A stretch of 64,000 nt of DNA from Pocillopora verrucosa (GCF_036669915.1 NC_089322.1:14383678-14447677), one strand, 5' to 3'. Numbered from the stretch's first letter, positions 25,994-37,689 are shown. Numbers and translations: made by a program. Notes: generated by a model not told the origin, from the letters alone.

Positions 25994-28900
25994 AATGACC
26001 TGTATTCAAAAGTAGTGACTACGCGAAATGACTGCGCAATTTGTTCATTGAGTCGACTGCCTTATTTCCGTCTGGAGTACAGCCAAAGAAATTAAAACTT
26101 TTTTTTTTCAATGCAAGAAAGTTTTCATTGCTAGTTTATACAATACCCGCTGATTCCTCCCGCAGACAAAGATAGAACAGACGATTCCTTCCCAAAAATA
26201 ATGCAAACTGATCATCCTGCGGATGTTATTCAAGCAAACGAAATGTTGTGACAGTATGGCGACGAAAAAAAATAAGAACTTTGGAGAATGATGCGAGGAG
26301 ACAACATAACTGTTTGCACCAGAAAACCAAAAACAAAATCGAAGTGGGCGTATTATTACAAAACTTTTCCGCTACGAAGAAAAACATAAAACCTCCACGA
26401 TGTCTTTCATTTTCAATACTGATTCCATTCAAGATGAAATAGGTACAAACGTCATTATGTAAAGATTTGTTTTGGGACATCAGCAGACATTAACTTAGGA
26501 GACTTCGACGTGGGAAAAGAAACTGGTGAGCATTGTCTACTTCATCAAATATTGATTAAAGAAAAAAAGAAGACGCAATGTACTTTTCAGCTGGGTTATC
26601 AATTATTTAAGATCTTCATATTATCCTGAGAGTAGATTTTATGGGAATTGCCCTCAAAAAAGTGAAATTTCTCCACAAAGTCCTCCCGTTTGAAAATCAA
26701 ATTCATGTAGATTCTCCCTAAAGTGAAACGCTTCACAGAACCGAAAATTTCGAAAAAAAAGTTCTACTTATTCTAAGGGTTAGTCATTCAAATAAATGAA
26801 GGTGAGTATCGAGCAAAACCAATTAATATGACTCCCAACCTTCACGATTACCTTATCAAAAGGTTTTGTGGTAGACAAAAAGTCTAACATTCAAATTATA
26901 ATGATAATAATAATACTTCTTCCTTGCTGGGTTAAACTGAAAAGACACTAAAAAGTTTTTGAGGCAATTTCATTTCATCCAAAGGTGTAAATCGTAATTG
27001 ATGGCTCTTGATTCTCTTTCCTAACAATAAATGATTTGCGATCTATTAAGCAAGGAATCATAAGTAATATGTGTTCCGCTAGAAAAAATAAACCAAACTC
27101 TCTACCCGCCTAACTTTAGTTCGATCTCTAATTATCTTAAACCAACCTTTCGTCCTGCAAATCGTTCGAGAACCGTACGACAACTAAAGATAGTACAGGC
27201 CAGTCTTTCCCAGCTGTTAATTTTTTTTCCAAGGTCGACCACAACGTCTTGTTAAATGTATAGATGTGGTTTCATAACTCTTCTCGACCAGCCTCCGTTA
27301 AAACTCCTTCCAGTTTTGAAACACGTATATCGTATATTGTACGCAATAGTGCTTAATTGAAATTTTGGAAAAAAATTATCCGAAAAGTAAATATTAGAAA
27401 AGCAATTAGCCTTGTATTGTTTTCTTCGATTTATGAAGGACTCAAAATTGAACACGTCCAAAATCCGTTCACAAAATTTTTTTTAAAAATCGATCTTGAG
27501 TGAGCAAATATGATGGTTTGTTAATAGGCTTAGTTTTCATCCCTTTCTTTTTTTTACTCTCCTTTATGATCTGATTTCGAATCATCTAATCTTGTTAAAG
27601 TGGACACAAAACTGACGCACGTACAGAGGTACACGCTTGTTAAATGTAATTTAGACTTCTGTGTAAGTTCTCATTGTTCACGGAATAACGAACTAAATTG
27701 TTGTTCGTTGCTAGTCCTGCAAAATGCAATTTCGTACGGAAGATATTTCGATCTGTTAATGAAGTTAACCACACCGATTGTGCGCTGAAACATCATTACA
27801 AAAGCGAGGAAATATCTACAAGTTTTAAGGATATGTCTCTTATAGAAATGGATGATTTAGCAGAACTGATGCAAGATGCTCGTCTTGTAGGAATTGTTAC
27901 ATAACTCACCATAGCGTTCTCTGAAATTTCATATTAAAGCAATCGACAGTTAAATCTACGAAAGTCTGAGGTTTAAATCTTCGTGGAAATGTTTTGATTG
28001 TCTAGCACTCGAGCTAACGCTTGGCCATGATCGTCATACGACGGCGGGATGTCAAGTCTCCATCTTTCTCACTATAGTTTCAAGTTTAGTGTCGTTCACA
28101 GAGTTGAACTTACCCATTACCTTTCACAAGACCAGGTTAATTCCCTTACGAATGATCCCCGCAACCAAAAGTCTACTCACCGTTATACAGAGTTTCACCT
28201 TCTGTTAAACTCCACTGATATGAAATTCTAAGCCTTGACCAGCCTCAGGTATCATCAGAAATCCTTCGATTTATTTGGCTCTCTTCTAAAGGGTTTCAGC
28301 TCATATTTATCCGAGCTAATTACTAATGTATTCAACTTTGCTTTTAATTTCCAGAAACAAAGCTCTAGTCTCTGACAAGGTGATAAATAATTTAGGAACC
28401 GGTTTGCTGTAGTTTCAGATGTGTTCTTTTGTACTTAGCGGACATATTTTTTAATCGAGTTGACACTGTACTGACCAATGAAAAGAAGATATTAAAAACA
28501 TAAATTTATTCATCTAGACAGTTGATGTTATTTCGCCGCTAATAAGATCACGGAATTTCCAATGGAAAATTTCAAAAATGGGGCAAATAGAAACGAAGAC
28601 AGTTAAAATTGTACTGATAAGACTAGTTACATGTGATATTACAACGGGGTATTTCAAACTGGATATAAGAAAGTTTTTGTTTTCATTTTGCGATTATCCG
28701 AAATTAATACATTTTCCTTTCTTTTGCCACTAGTTATCCCCAAACATTTTTTATATCAATTAAAAATGGTTACTGCGCTATGTAACTCATAAAAAACATT
28801 TATGTCCCTCAGTTCGTGAACAATTAATATTTAGCTAAAAAGATTTCTTTAGTCCAAAATCAAAGACTCAGGTAATGAAAAAAAAAAGTCTTATTGCAAA

Positions 28901-29710
28901 TTATTAGTTGAAACATGGAACATCACAAAATCTGCCAGTCACATATGCCAAATTAATTACAGAAATTTAGAGTAACAGCAAAACTCTTGAAAACGTACGT
29001 AAGTTTTTTTATCGATAGCTTAGAGTGACAAAAAGGGCTGATTCTGGGTATAACGCTATGGTATTTTTGTTTTTTCTTTTTCTTGGTTTGAGACCAAGTT
29101 AAGTTTATGGCACCAATTTCATTAGATTGACTCAATATTACTCTGCTTTTGTCTGTCACCAGACAGAAACAGAAAAATTCAATGGGCTGGTTAGTGTGCG
29201 TCAAGCTTGCTGGGAAAATAAACCAAATAGGGGGCTCGTAACTCTAAATAAACAACGAAATTATATTTCAAGTCTCGATGTAGTGACTATAATCCAAACT
29301 ATTAATAGAACAAAATAACGTTGTGCTTCATTTCTTAGTTCATAATAACTGAAGATTGGCGGAAACTTTTATCCATAATCCATTTATCCGCCGCCACAGT
29401 TTCATCAGTTGTTACCGAAACCTTCTGGTTAAACTTATTCAGCTTATTAAATGTAAGCGAGTAATTTGAGCAGGTTGTATGGAACTGACCTAAGTTTTCT
29501 TAGCTACAAAATCATTTCCCTCCGAAAGACCTCTTCAAGTGACTTTAACCAACTATTTCTTCTCGTCAGTGCGAAAAGTCAAAGCACAGAATTCCAAAGT
29601 TATTTTCATGATAAGACAGACGGATTAGAATTGTTATTTCCAATAGGAATTGTTACCTCCGTCATTTCAACCGTTAAAACTTATCGTTCAAATAAATTTC
29701 AGCTTTTAAG

Positions 29711-29860
29711 AGATCCTCGCAGCTAAGAACACTACTGAACTAGTAGTTGAAAATAGGACCTGGAAAAAAATTCAGACCGGTACGGGATTTGAACCCATGA
29801 CCTCTGCGATACCGGTGCAGCGCTCTACCAACTGAGCTAACAAGCCACCTAGGAACAAAT
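29711..29860 (-). mobile_element. tRNA-derived SINE, minus orientation
   Basis: On the minus strand 29780-29850 reads as a tRNA-like head. It has GGCTTGTTAGCTCAGTTGG (acceptor and A box) and GGTTCAAATCC (B box), then GTACCGGTC. The anticodon arm does not close with a normal 7-nt loop. Flanking sequence beginning GAGATCCTCGCAGCTAAG recurs at 29958. Another copy is at 59155-59280. I call it a SINE rather than a functional tRNA gene. Confidence 0.7.
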
Positions 29861-29957
29861 TAAAATGTTGGGTCCAAATAAATCATCCAAGAAATGAATA
29901 ATGATTTTAGATATATGAAATTCATATATTTTCACTGCGGTGAAGAAACGAATTTAA

Positions 29958-30100
29958 GAGATCCTCGCAGCTAAGAACACTATTAAACTAGTAGTTGAAA
30001 ATAGGACCTGAAAAAAATTCAGGCCCGTACAGAGGTCATGAGTTCAAATCCTATACGGGCCTGAATTTTTTCAGGTCCTATTTTTAACTACTAGGTTAGC
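29958..30100. repeat. Rearranged SINE copy forming a long hairpin
   Basis: The left part repeats the flank of the neighbouring SINE (GAGATCCTCGCAGCTAAG, AGTAGTTGAAAATAGGACCTG). After the B-box region the sequence returns as its own reverse complement (AGGCCCGTAC against GTATACGGGCCTG, and AGGACCTGAAAAAA against TTTTTTCAGGTCCT). The tRNA A-box half is missing, so this is a palindromic derivative. Confidence 0.65.
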
Positions 30101-30644
30101 TTTTTCGTAGCTTGAAAGCTTGCAAGGTGAATTTTTAGCGCTCTGCCCTCTACCCTTCAAATAAAACCAGCTTCGAATAAGAAGAAAGACTTTATTTATT
30201 GAGGATAGCACGTGAATAACCTTGGAAATTTGCTTTGAGGTAAGAAACATGAGATATTTTTGTTGGGATAAGGCTTTCGTTTCCGCAAATTGATCTTCCA
30301 CCAAGAACATATTGCAATCACGTCCCACGCGCTGAGTTTTCGATCAATTTTCTCCGTCTTTCGAATTTATCTCTCATTGGAAAATATCCCTAACTGGCTT
30401 TGCTACTTCGAGCTTATTGTCCAAGAGAATTTTTCAACAGCGTGTAAGAATTTTCTTAAAAGAATATTTTTTATGAACTTTAAAATGCAAACCAGCCATG
30501 CATGGCGAATTTAATTATGCTTGTTTACACAACAATTCCCACCCGACATAGTTATCTGGTAAACGTTTGAACTAATCCTTCAGTAGCATGTTGATTAAGA
30601 TGAACGATTCGATCGATGCCTTGAGCTAACATATTTATTTTTAA

Positions 30645-30690
30645 CCCCAAGCTTTCGCCGATTTCATTACCACATCGTCAGGGAATGTGA
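30645..30690 (-). ncRNA. Degenerate hammerhead-like motif
   Basis: On the minus strand CTGACGA (30675-30681) is followed after 18 nt by GAAA (30653-30656) and then GCTTGGGGTTA. The core boxes and spacing resemble the hammerhead cores at 37.7 and 48.7 kb. Stem II pairs poorly here and the cleavage-site side is unclear. I list it as a probable relic of a Penelope-type 3' end. Confidence 0.3.
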
Positions 30691-30793
30691 CTGAGACAAA
30701 CGTTCAATGATTCAATCGAATCTTCCGTGGTGTATCGTTATTGTGAGGTCTCTCCGAAAAATGTGTGTCGCCTAGTAAACCAAATGCAAAGTC

Positions 30794-30801
30794 TATATAA
30801 A
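30794..30801 (+). promoter_or_regulatory. Candidate TATA box
   Basis: TATATAAA lies 181 bp upstream of the ATG of the beta-lactamase-like gene. It would place a start near 30825 and give a 5' leader of roughly 150 nt. Position and sequence fit, but AT-rich DNA makes such matches common. Confidence 0.4.
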
Positions 30802-30981
30802 AATGCGTCGGTTTACCATGTTTATCACCACAGGTTCACCTCAAATTCTCCATACTTGTCAGCTGAAAAAAATTATATTGCGTAAAAATATCAAAAGTAA
30901 TCGCGTGACACATTAATATTCAGTCATCTAAAACTGACAGTTGACGCGAGATAAGTTCTATTATTCTTTGCCTCTTGCAAC

Positions 30982-32712
30982 ATGGCAGATGAAACGAATA
31001 ATCCTTACACTAAGTTCTCAGGGGAGAAACTACCTTTCAGAGGCCTGAGACTCTGGAAATTGTTAACTTTACTGTCAAGTCTGGTAGCCATAACTATTGC
31101 AGCGGTTTTTGTTTGGTACGTACTCGCACACACAACTGCGGAGAAGGCTGGCGACAAACAAAATGCAAGCACCGATGTTACAATGGCGTGCCCCCAGCTA
31201 CCTACGTTATTTCCTCTGCCCAAGGAGACTCCAAAGCGAATCACGGAAGTCTTTGAGAAGCTTGAGTCGATTCTTAATGCTACAGTTGACGAGACTTCGT
31301 CGCTACCAGCCATTTCTATGAACGTATTCTACCGAGATAAGATACTTTGGAGCGGCCATTACGGAAGCAAGGTGTATAAACAACCGACACTGAAACCAAA
31401 TGACAGCACTGTTTATCGGATTGGAAGCGTCACCAAGATCTTTGCTGTCCTCTTAGTGTACAAATTGTACGAGGAAGGAAAAATTGTTTCCATTGACGAC
31501 CCGTTGAGTAAGTACGCTCCTAATTTCTTTATTCACAATCCTTTTACAAATGAAAACATTACGCTACGCGAAATCGCGAGTCAAATGTCTGGATTACCGC
31601 GGGAGGCTCCATGTATATATCAGTGCTCAAATACAACGTCACGTGAGCAGCTTGCGTTGCTAAGAAACCGCACGTTAGTTCTTCCTCCTTGGACGGAGCC
31701 TTCGTATAGTAACCTTGGTTACGCGTTGCTGGGTAGGCTTCTTACTGAAAACTTACTCAACGAAACATTCGAGAACTGGACAAAAGAAAACATTCTCAAA
31801 CCCCTTGGAATGGCAAATACTGGCTTTGAAATCACAGAAGAAGTGGAGAAAAACATGGCGTTCCCTTATCTACACCATGGACAGCGAATGAAGTTTATGA
31901 ACTTAGGGTGGATCAACCCGGCAGGGGCGATGTACTCTACTATTGAGGATCTCGCTAAGTTAGGAATGATGTTTGCTCAACCTGAAAAACAGAAACTGTT
32001 CAAACCTGCTTCTCTTCGAGAGATGATGACTCCCAAGGACATCACCCCGGACGGAGTGACAGTATGGGGATCCCCTTTTGAAATGTTCTTCAGTGAACAT
32101 TTCTTGATCCGCACCAAAGGTGGCAACATTGACACTTACAGTGCGTTGCTCACAGTTATTCCTGAGTTGGCTCTCGGGGCAAATATTCTGAGAAGCACCA
32201 TATATTACGGTCAGCCAATCGGGTTTGAAGCCCCTGTGTCGTTTTATAACCTCCTTGCTCCAAGACTTAACGAAACTCTTTTTGAATTGCAGCGTAAGTC
32301 CCACTTTCCTATTTCTCCGGAGCCGTTTGTTGGAAAATTTCGCGTGAAGCAAGTTAATCCAATATTTGGTACCACTGTCACTTATAACGTTACCATCACC
32401 AGCTACCAAAATTTTTTACTTTCCAGTGTTCTTCCCGGTCCTACAAATTCGACCCTGGAGATCAGGTACATCGAGGAGAATCTGGTTTTCCAAGCTAAAG
32501 TGCGTACCCCAGGGAATTCTTGTTTTGGGGAGCGCGTAGGAACATTGGCAGATCTATACTATGAGCCATCCGATAAAGAGAAGCTGTCACAGGGTTTCCG
32601 AATTCCACAATGGGAAATTCTTGCAAAGCGCCTGAAAGATAGCGGCGAAGATCCAGGCAATGATAATAGACAGGAATTTGATTTGTTCAACGACTTTAAG
32701 AGTGCTATATAG
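30982..32712 (+). CDS. Membrane-anchored serine beta-lactamase-like protein
   Basis: An intronless gene of 576 residues with its ATG in CAACATGG context. A hydrophobic segment at residues 27-49 is preceded by basic residues and acts as a signal anchor (type II). The large C-terminal part carries several Asn-glycosylation motifs and should face the lumen or outside. It has the class C beta-lactamase/penicillin-binding fold signatures: SxxK as SVTK (Ser149 nucleophile, Lys152), YxN as YSN (242-244), and a KGG-type motif near 379-381 in place of KTG/HxG. Pro- and Gly-rich SGLPR (203-207) and NPAGAMYST (312-320) are typical of the family. Animal relatives are LACTB and LACTBL1. Family knowledge suggests serine hydrolase or peptidase activity, not antibiotic resistance. 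All three active-site motifs are present, so it may be active. The substrate is unknown. Confidence 0.9.
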   Translation: MADETNNPYTKFSGEKLPFRGLRLWKLLTLLSSLVAITIAAVFVWYVLAHTTAEKAGDKQNASTDVTMACPQLPTLFPLPKETPKRITEVFEKLESILNATVDETSSLPAISMNVFYRDKILWSGHYGSKVYKQPTLKPNDSTVYRIGSVTKIFAVLLVYKLYEEGKIVSIDDPLSKYAPNFFIHNPFTNENITLREIASQMSGLPREAPCIYQCSNTTSREQLALLRNRTLVLPPWTEPSYSNLGYALLGRLLTENLLNETFENWTKENILKPLGMANTGFEITEEVEKNMAFPYLHHGQRMKFMNLGWINPAGAMYSTIEDLAKLGMMFAQPEKQKLFKPASLREMMTPKDITPDGVTVWGSPFEMFFSEHFLIRTKGGNIDTYSALLTVIPELALGANILRSTIYYGQPIGFEAPVSFYNLLAPRLNETLFELQRKSHFPISPEPFVGKFRVKQVNPIFGTTVTYNVTITSYQNFLLSSVLPGPTNSTLEIRYIEENLVFQAKVRTPGNSCFGERVGTLADLYYEPSDKEKLSQGFRIPQWEILAKRLKDSGEDPGNDNRQEFDLFNDFKSAI

Positions 32713-33016
32713 AATATTAACCGTTCACTCTTGTGGCATGTATTTAGACTGACGTGTGCACTTAGAAATACTCTTAGCGAGACGACACGTTGTGTTTTTC
32801 TCCGTTTTAATCTCACTGTAAACAATCGGTTTATTCTCTCAGTTTCTCGCTCTCGCAATTTTTACACGTGGTCAAGTTCATACATGGAAGTAGCTTATGG
32901 ACGGTCCTCCCCACAAGGGAGGGGTGAGCTGAAAACTGTCGCACAAGCCTATTCACCCCTTGCGCTTGTCGTCTACATTAATAACACGTCAACTTAATTA
33001 CTAGCGGTTATTACAT

Positions 33017-33022
33017 AATAAA
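33017..33022 (+). promoter_or_regulatory. Candidate polyadenylation signal
   Basis: AATAAA about 305 bp past the stop codon of the beta-lactamase-like gene. It is the clearest such hexamer in the expected 3' UTR range. Confidence 0.4.
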
Positions 33023-35006
33023 TACTCCTTAAAGTTTTGAAAGAGTGATGATCATCAACTCCAGTACTTTGTTTAGACAGAATACAAAATTCTCAGTTCA
33101 GTTAAGAGAATAAACTTTTAGCTCTCGAGAATCATTGGGTCGACAAAAATTGATAAGCAAAGAGGAACAGAAGATGGCGTTTTTCATGCTTGACCGATCG
33201 ATAACAACCGATGAAGTAGTGACATCACCATGTAATTCAGTTTTATACCAAATAACTGCCTCTTATTTATAAGGCTGAACTAAGTTGTTAATACTCGTGG
33301 GAGATAGATGATTTATAAGCATAAACTAATTTTCAGGCACAAATATTATTTTCTACTTGTTGTCAACGTTATCGCGCGTCATAAAACAGTTATATAGTCA
33401 TATATAGACTTAGAAAAATAAAAATATTTGTGACGTTTAATTTTCAAAAAAGATCAATCCAACTGGGAGTGCAGTCTATGGAAATCGCCCGAAGGGGATG
33501 AAATGTGGAAGAAATTAGACGACTTAGGCTCCGTTACCTCGAAACCCACGACCTGCGACAGAGCGTATTCCGATTGTAACTCGTAAGCGTGTTTCTCGAA
33601 CGTAACTTGACAACGAACCCGAACTTAATGCGATAGTGTGCATTCCGAAGATAACGCGACGGTGTGAATCCCGAACGTAACGCGACAGTGTGTATTACGC
33701 GTGAAAGTGCAGTGTATCCAAATGGCAACGCAACAGTTTGTATCCCGAGCGTAGCGCGACAGTGGGTATTCCGAGCAAATCGTGACAGTACAGTTTATCC
33801 GGATGATAACGCAACAGTGCGTATTCCGAACGTAACGCGACACTGTTTATTCCGATGGTAATGCGACGGTGTGTATCCCGAACGTAACTCGGAAAGACCC
33901 TATAAATCGGGCTAAGCTTGTTTTTTTTTTTTTTCTGTTTTTTTTGGTCTCCTTGGTAATTTAGCAACGCAAACGCTGTCTCGCTCTGACAAAGAGCTGC
34001 CATTTAATAATCCAGACAGATAAATATACCGTCCACTAGAACTTGTGCTAAACGTTTTAAAATGAAATTTACCCAGCCTATTTACATTTGGCTAGGAGGA
34101 CGGAAACTTCAAAATTATACGCAAATAACTTGATAAAGAAGAGTCGCTTCTGCCCTTTTATCTCATACTAGGAAAATCCATGAGAGGTTTGAAGTGGCAG
34201 TTCCTTGAGAGATAAAGAGATAAAGTAGATTATTTTTATTTCTTTCGCCAAAAAACGTTTTCAAATATTTATTTCTAAACATACCGTGACGCTCTTTACA
34301 GCCATGAACTACACCAAAATTTCGAACAGAGTAAAAATTTTTTTTCGGAATTCGACCCCCGTTAATCGAACTGAACAAACAGTCGTCTCTTATCTTGTTT
34401 TTCCTTTGACTACACTCGCTACTAATGTAAACAGAAATAAAAGATATGAATTATATTTTTCAGGTTTTAAAACGATATAAAGTACTGCAAAGGTTTCGTG
34501 GTAAATTTGTTTTTTGGGCAAAAAAATTAAAATTTTATGTAAAATGGCCTCAGTTCAATTGTCCTTGTTTTTGAGAATAGTTATGATGATATTGCATCAA
34601 CACTTTCATTCAAGTCAATACTGATCAGATCCCAAAGAAACATTTTGTAATTACCGCAGAGCGGTTATTACCTCTTGAATCAATAGTTCGGATGTTTTTA
34701 GCCAAACAACATTGGAAACCTAATTATCAGAGTCCAAATGAACTTGCTGTTGGTGACTTCTTGTGTCTTAACAGATTGAATATTAAATCTCACATGTAGG
34801 AAGTAGTCTTTTGGAAACGTTGAGTGCACGCCTTTAAAGAAATATCATTCCTATTGATCTCGCAACGTCAATAAATGCCACGGTAAACAGGTGCAAACAT
34901 AATTTATTTCCTTTTCTCAGCTCTCACAAAGATTATGGCCTCAAGGCTCATTTGACTTACAGCTTCCCCCTGTCAACCCAAAGGCCTATTTATTCTCTCA
35001 CTTTAG
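33023..35006. other. Intergenic region with satellite
   Basis: No exon chain seen. The main structure is the degenerate tandem repeat at 33545-33895; the rest is AT-rich unique-looking sequence with a T run near 33921. Confidence 0.5.
33545..33895 (+). repeat. Degenerate tandem repeat (about 26-34 bp units)
   Basis: Repeated phrases CCGAACGTAACGCGACAGTG, TATTCCGA and GCGACGGTGTG recur roughly ten times with variable spacing. Six-frame ORFs through this tract are repeat artefacts. It is strikingly CpG-rich against its AT-rich surroundings. Confidence 0.8.
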
Positions 35007-35138
35007 GCCTTCGAGGCAGCAGATGACAAAGTATTCCTCGATTTGACAGTTAAAGCGAGTGACGGTCATATCTGCAGCGTGATCAAGACACCAACGAAAA
35101 GGATTGCGGAGGCAAAACAGCTTTCATCAGGTTGTGGA
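35007..35138 (+). other. Candidate orphan exon
   Basis: A pyrimidine-rich acceptor (TATTCTCTCACTTTAG) precedes 132 nt that stay open in one frame. The encoded segment begins AFEAADDKVFLDLTVKAS and has balanced composition. It ends at GGA followed by GTAAGT, a consensus donor. The exon is 44 codons long with phase 0 at both ends. I could not find its partners. It might be a 5' exon of the GPCR transcript at 35626 or a leftover of another gene. Confidence 0.35.
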
Positions 35139-35625
35139 GTAAGTTTAGAAAATATTTCATCTTTTCACGGTGTTCAAGGAACAGAATAAGGTTTAGAGGC
35201 CCTAAAGAATTCTAAAGAAAAAAGGAACAGCTACACCAACTCAGAGTAGGCAAGTTCTTGAAATAAAAAGTCTAATACAATAAGGAAATTATTTTTCGCA
35301 AACAAAGCTGACTCAACCACAACTAAAGCCTTCATTGTGGCGACCGGTTTGTCTGCAAACAAAGCTGACTCAAACAAGAGAAAAGCCTTAATTTCGGCAA
35401 CCAGTTCGGCTACTAACTGCGCACGAAGGAAAACGAATTGCCGATAGACAAGAAACAAAATTCTTAACAAACCACTCTTACAAAACCACTGGAAAATCCT
35501 TTAATGTGACAACTAATTTGTCTGCAATCTGCTTTCGAAGGAAAACGAATTCTTAGATAATTTATAAGGGGAAGATTTTTGTAGCGACAAGAAGGAAGAA
35601 ATCTATCGCAAGAAAACCCAGCTTC

Positions 35626-36600
35626 ATGACGAATGACACTTTAATACAATGTTTGTTCCTGACATACCACAAGATTGAAAAAACAAAGTCTTTGATAACT
35701 CTATCAGTCATAGTGTCTGTTTGGAATGGGATTCTATTCGGAGTTGCATTGGTTGCCAACGGTCTCGTCTGCACAGCGATACTGAAACATCGCGAATTGC
35801 GCGTTAGAGCTTCCAACACCCTCCTTTTACTCCTATCCATGAGCGATTTTTGTGTAGCCTTCGCCGTTCAACCGCTGTATACCCTCCGACGATATTTGGA
35901 GCTGCATGAACGCTACCACTGCTGGGTAATGCTTTGTTACAGGGTATTATGGCATCTTTCGATAGGGACATCTTTTCTTATTCTGTTTTTCATCGCGTGC
36001 GAAAGATATATCGCGCTGTTCTACACGTTCAAGTACAAAGAAATCATCACAGTTCCAAGACTTGTGATCTTCACTGGGGTCTTCGTTGCATCATGGGCAA
36101 TATTTGTGATCTCTCGCTTTTTCGGTCTCAGCACAGCGCAATACTACACAGCAGCGATTTCGTTTATCATCACGTTCGTCACCTTTATCATTTTTGTGTA
36201 CATTCGCATCTTTAGGCTAGCTCGTCGTCACCATTTCCAAATAAGCCGTATGTTGATGGCACAATCTTCAATGATTGCAAGAGAAAGCAAAATAACAAAA
36301 ACAACTGCGTACATCGTGGGAGCCGTATTAACCTGTTACTCTCCGCTGCTGATATCTTTGGTAGCTGTCAAGTTCTTCGACGACAAAATATTTCATTACT
36401 ACGTTTTTCCAGTCACTGATTGCTTCGTATTCAGCAACTCCGCGCTTAATCCGCTGATTTATTGCTGGCGAAATAGCGACTTAAGGCGATGCATTCGAAT
36501 GATGCTGCAATTTTGTTCTTTAAGACACAAAGTAAGCGCTGTTTCTTCAATAACTATGCAAGACTTGGCACTCAGAGGTAGTAACGCTGATTATGATTAA
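35626..36600 (+). CDS. Class A (rhodopsin-like) GPCR, orphan
   Basis: Single-exon receptor of 324 residues starting at the ATG at 35626, with an NDT motif at residue 3. Seven hydrophobic helices are present. TM1 has ALVANGLVC (Asn1.50), TM2 LLSMSDFCVAF (Asp2.50), the end of TM3 FIACERYIAL (E/DRY as ERY), TM6 VLTCYSPLL (CWxP as CYSP) and TM7 SALNPLIYCWRN (NPxxY), followed by a short Ser-rich tail. It is only distantly similar to the receptors at 3996 and 17935, so it belongs to a different subfamily. It resembles amine/opsin-type class A receptors in general layout, but I see no ligand-specific motif. Confidence 0.93.
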   Translation: MTNDTLIQCLFLTYHKIEKTKSLITLSVIVSVWNGILFGVALVANGLVCTAILKHRELRVRASNTLLLLLSMSDFCVAFAVQPLYTLRRYLELHERYHCWVMLCYRVLWHLSIGTSFLILFFIACERYIALFYTFKYKEIITVPRLVIFTGVFVASWAIFVISRFFGLSTAQYYTAAISFIITFVTFIIFVYIRIFRLARRHHFQISRMLMAQSSMIARESKITKTTAYIVGAVLTCYSPLLISLVAVKFFDDKIFHYYVFPVTDCFVFSNSALNPLIYCWRNSDLRRCIRMMLQFCSLRHKVSAVSSITMQDLALRGSNADYD

Positions 36601-37224
36601 ACACTCCTCTCCTTGCCGGTTCGTAACTTGGGGGAGGGGGCTAGGTTGCCCATGACCCACCCCTCCCTTCCACGTTGAGAGATAAGCCTTCGTAAAGTCT
36701 TTCTCAAGGAAATAAGAATCTTGTAGGTCAAGTTTGCACAGACGCACGAATCCAAAGAACCTACAGAGCAAAGATCGTCTTCGATACTCGATATTTCATT
36801 TGCTGGTCCTTCTCGCCACACCAACACTTATCACCAAGAGATTATGAACTCTTGTAATCATATGTTGGAGAAAGAAAAACCGGTTTTAAAGCTATGCCGT
36901 CTGCGATTGGGTATCAACAAGTGAATAAAGCTTTGTAACATGTTAATTGAAGTGAAAGTTAATGATCATCTTTCGATTAAATTGCCAGGCTTAGCATTTA
37001 CTATCTTCATTAACATCATTATTAAGCAAAAGCACCACATACGACATACCTATCCTAGAAATATGCAGGAAGTTTGTCACAATAGACCAAGTTATACGGC
37101 CTAGCCTGCTTCGAGTCTCCTTTACTTCAGAGGTAGAGCATCCGAAACACAATTCGGAGAGTTCTTTTTCTACGAGTATGTCAGTGTCATTCACTGAATA
37201 CACCATCTTTCAAACTTGTCCCTG

Positions 37225-37440
37225 TTTAAACCTTTAACTCCTATGAGTGACCAGGACAGAATTTCTCCTTACAATAACAATACAATATCAAGCAGACAAC
37301 TGATGAGAGTAAATACAGATATCAATAAGGGGATTATTAGCTGATCTCGTACCAAATTATTCAAACAATCACTATGAGAATAGAACAGTAAACAGTAAGG
37401 AGAATTGCTAACGAGATCTTGGGGAAGAAAGGGTTAATAT
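37225..37440 (+). repeat. Family B inverted-repeat element
   Basis: Begins CCTTTAACTCCTATGAGTGACC and ends CTTGGGGAAGAAAGGGTTAA. The closest copy in the window is 53370-53587, sharing CAGAATTTCTCCTTACAAT-like and AGCAGACAACTGATGAGAG-like phrases. It is non-coding. Confidence 0.7.
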
Positions 37441-37689
37441 TCATATCAGTGTTAAGAAAACTGTTCTCATACCCGTTTAAGGATAGTACCGCCGATAAAA
37501 TCTCATAAAACCAATTTAAAGTTCATTGTGACTAACGCGTGTCTATGTACAGTTCACAAACAAACTCGATGAAAATAAAAATTTTTAAAAAAAGGGGGGG
37601 GGAGAAACTGTGATATTGCGTCGGGGGTGGAGGGGGTAGTACAAGTTAATTAGTTTTATCAATTGAATTGATAATATATCCTTTGCATT

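Larger units (their letters stand above)
19862..29710. other. Gene desert
   Basis: I find no exon chain on either strand. ORFs here are under 100 codons, AT-rich and without recognisable motifs. The region includes a GAAC-type simple repeat (about 23618-23690) and a partial family B repeat (25860-25993). Unannotated exons cannot be excluded by eye. Confidence 0.5.

Noticed and set aside
29780..29850. Possible minus-strand tRNA gene
   Set aside because: A tRNA-like head, but the anticodon loop is not 7 nt and copies with the same flanks occur elsewhere, so it is a SINE.
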